Shown here: positions 5,836 through 6,501 of the stretch, piece after piece
How the letters are laid out: each line of letters starts with the position of its first letter
How positions within the stretch are numbered: the stretch's first letter is position 1
Assembly: GCA_027021325.1 (NCBI GenBank)
Contig: JALUUN010000593.1
Location: forward strand, 1-6,501
Reading direction: 5' to 3'
Source: Planctomycetota bacterium
GTDB lineage: Bacteria; Planctomycetota; UBA1135
Length of the DNA: 6,501 nucleotides
The notes under the pieces: generated by a model
Databases searched by the model: none
Seen by the model: the letters and a program-made list of their open reading frames with translations, nothing else
What the model was told of the DNA's origin: nothing
Position numbers and translations under genes: made by a program

Positions 5836-6501
5836 GGCTTGCGCAGGGTCACGAGACGCCAGTCGCCGAGCTGGAAGTCGGAGGAGACGCGGTAGTGCAG
5901 TTCGTGGGTGGCGCCGGTGCGGCGCCGCGCCGCCGCCAGGGACGCGGCCGGGATCAGGGGGGTATCCGGCGGCGCCCGGAAGCCCTGGACCAGTTCCGCC
6001 AGCCAGTCCTGGTACTGGGTGACGGTCCCCGAGGCCCGCCAGGACTCGTGCAGGAAGAAGCGCCGCGGCTGCAGAAAGTAGTTGAGGTGCAGGAACCAGC
6101 GGGCCCGGGCGGCATAGGTGCGGATGGGGCCGAGGGGGACCAGGAGGACGGTGGCGTCCTCGGGGAGCTCCCGGTCCAGGATCTCCACGAAGTCCCGGAA
6201 CTCCGGATCCAGCCAGGCGGGATAGCCGGGCAGGCCGAAGGGGTTGTAGCGCAAGCCGGCCTCCGCCGCTGCCGTCGAGTCCATCCGGCCCACGCAGTCG
6301 TAGAGCCACGGCTGCGGCGGGACCGGCGGCCGCCGCATGACGCTGGCCAGGAGCGGCAGATCGGGCTCGATGTATTGCGGGTCGTCGCGGCAGACGAAGA
6401 GGGCGAAGGCCTCGCGGGCGGCCTCCAGGGGCTCATCCCGGAGGGCGATCCCCGCCTCCTCCAGGATCCCAGCCGCCTCGCCGAGGGGGCCTTCCTCGTG
6501 G
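5832..6501 (-). CDS. Protein of unknown function, C-terminal part (start outside window)
   Basis: The reading frame is open from the right edge to TGA 5834-5832, giving 222 full codons. The first ATG in frame is at 6338-6336, but the frame upstream of it reads as normal protein (for example AFALFVCRDDPQYIEPDLP), so the true start is probably beyond the window. I do not recognise the family. No transmembrane segment is evident in the visible part. It contains an alpha/beta-like stretch, LPEDATVLLVPLGPIRTY, then an aromatic/basic run, ARWFLHLNYFLQPRRFF, and a charged end, LGDWRLVTLRKP. The 'YFLQPRR' run recalls the 'YPR' motif I associate with soluble, extracytoplasmic parts of membrane glycan enzymes, but this is a weak resemblance. 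Its stop overlaps the start of the membrane glycosyltransferase-like gene as ATGA, so the two are probably translationally coupled and may work together. Whether it is exported depends on the missing N-terminus. Confidence 0.7.
   Translation of the reverse strand, partial: HEEGPLGEAAGILEEAGIALRDEPLEAAREAFALFVCRDDPQYIEPDLPLLASVMRRPPVPPQPWLYDCVGRMDSTAAAEAGLRYNPFGLPGYPAWLDPEFRDFVEILDRELPEDATVLLVPLGPIRTYAARARWFLHLNYFLQPRRFFLHESWRASGTVTQYQDWLAELVQGFRAPPDTPLIPAASLAAARRRTGATHELHYRVSSDFQLGDWRLVTLRKP

Noticed and set aside
4402..5895. A 497-codon plus-strand open frame opposite the membrane protein gene
   Set aside because: Gln/Glu/Gly/Ala-rich, which is what antisense reading of Leu/Ala/Gly-rich membrane codons gives; no recognisable domain.
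5836..6309. A 158-residue N-terminal extension of the membrane glycosyltransferase-like protein
   Set aside because: The stretch is Arg/Pro/Gly-rich and overlaps the unknown upstream gene in another frame; the start at 5835 with ATGA overlap and an immediate membrane helix is far better.
1..6501. CRISPR arrays, tRNA or rRNA genes, insertion sequences and phage genes
   Set aside because: I looked for spaced repeats, RNA-like segments, and transposase or integrase proteins on both strands and saw none.

Overview
The window is GC-rich (high-GC codon choice throughout, with long stop-free antisense frames) and carries five protein-coding genes. All lie on the minus strand, tightly packed, and are read from the right edge towards the left. 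There is no RNA gene, mobile element, CRISPR array or recognisable terminator. The longest gene-free gaps are about 33, 31 and 15 bases, so there is no intergenic stretch worth the name. One gene product has a lipoprotein-type signal peptide and another is a large membrane glycosyltransferase-like protein. This suggests a high-GC bacterium, plausibly a diderm, but the sequence alone does not fix the phylum.

In transcription order: (1) 6501-5832, the C-terminal part of an unrecognised, apparently soluble protein whose start lies outside the window. (2) 5835-4306, a polytopic membrane protein with the layout of a GT-C / family-39-type glycosyltransferase; its start codon overlaps the stop of gene 1 (ATGA). 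(3) 4272-2836, an alkaline-phosphatase-superfamily 'sulfatase-like' lipoprotein with Thr instead of Cys/Ser at the nucleophile position. (4) 2804-1479, a complete UDP-glucose 6-dehydrogenase with all catalytic residues. (5) 1463-1, a 5'-complete, 3'-truncated transketolase of a divergent type, with GEG in place of the GDG cofactor motif and EF in place of the usual EH.

The most likely common theme is cell-envelope or secreted glycan synthesis. Ugd supplies UDP-glucuronate, the GT-C-like protein could transfer sugar from a lipid carrier at the outer face of the membrane, and the sulfatase-like lipoprotein could hydrolyse or transfer a phosphate- or sulfate-linked group on the product. Transketolase would link the set to pentose/hexose phosphate supply. 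This is inferred from order and spacing; no promoter is visible inside the window.

Points worth a second look are the Thr-type sulfatase-like enzyme, the two altered signature motifs in the transketolase, a four-tract G-quadruplex-type sequence filling the sulfatase-ugd gap, the ATGA-coupled unknown/GT-C pair, and the near absence of Shine-Dalgarno sequences. Nothing here clearly amounts to a new defence or mobile system.
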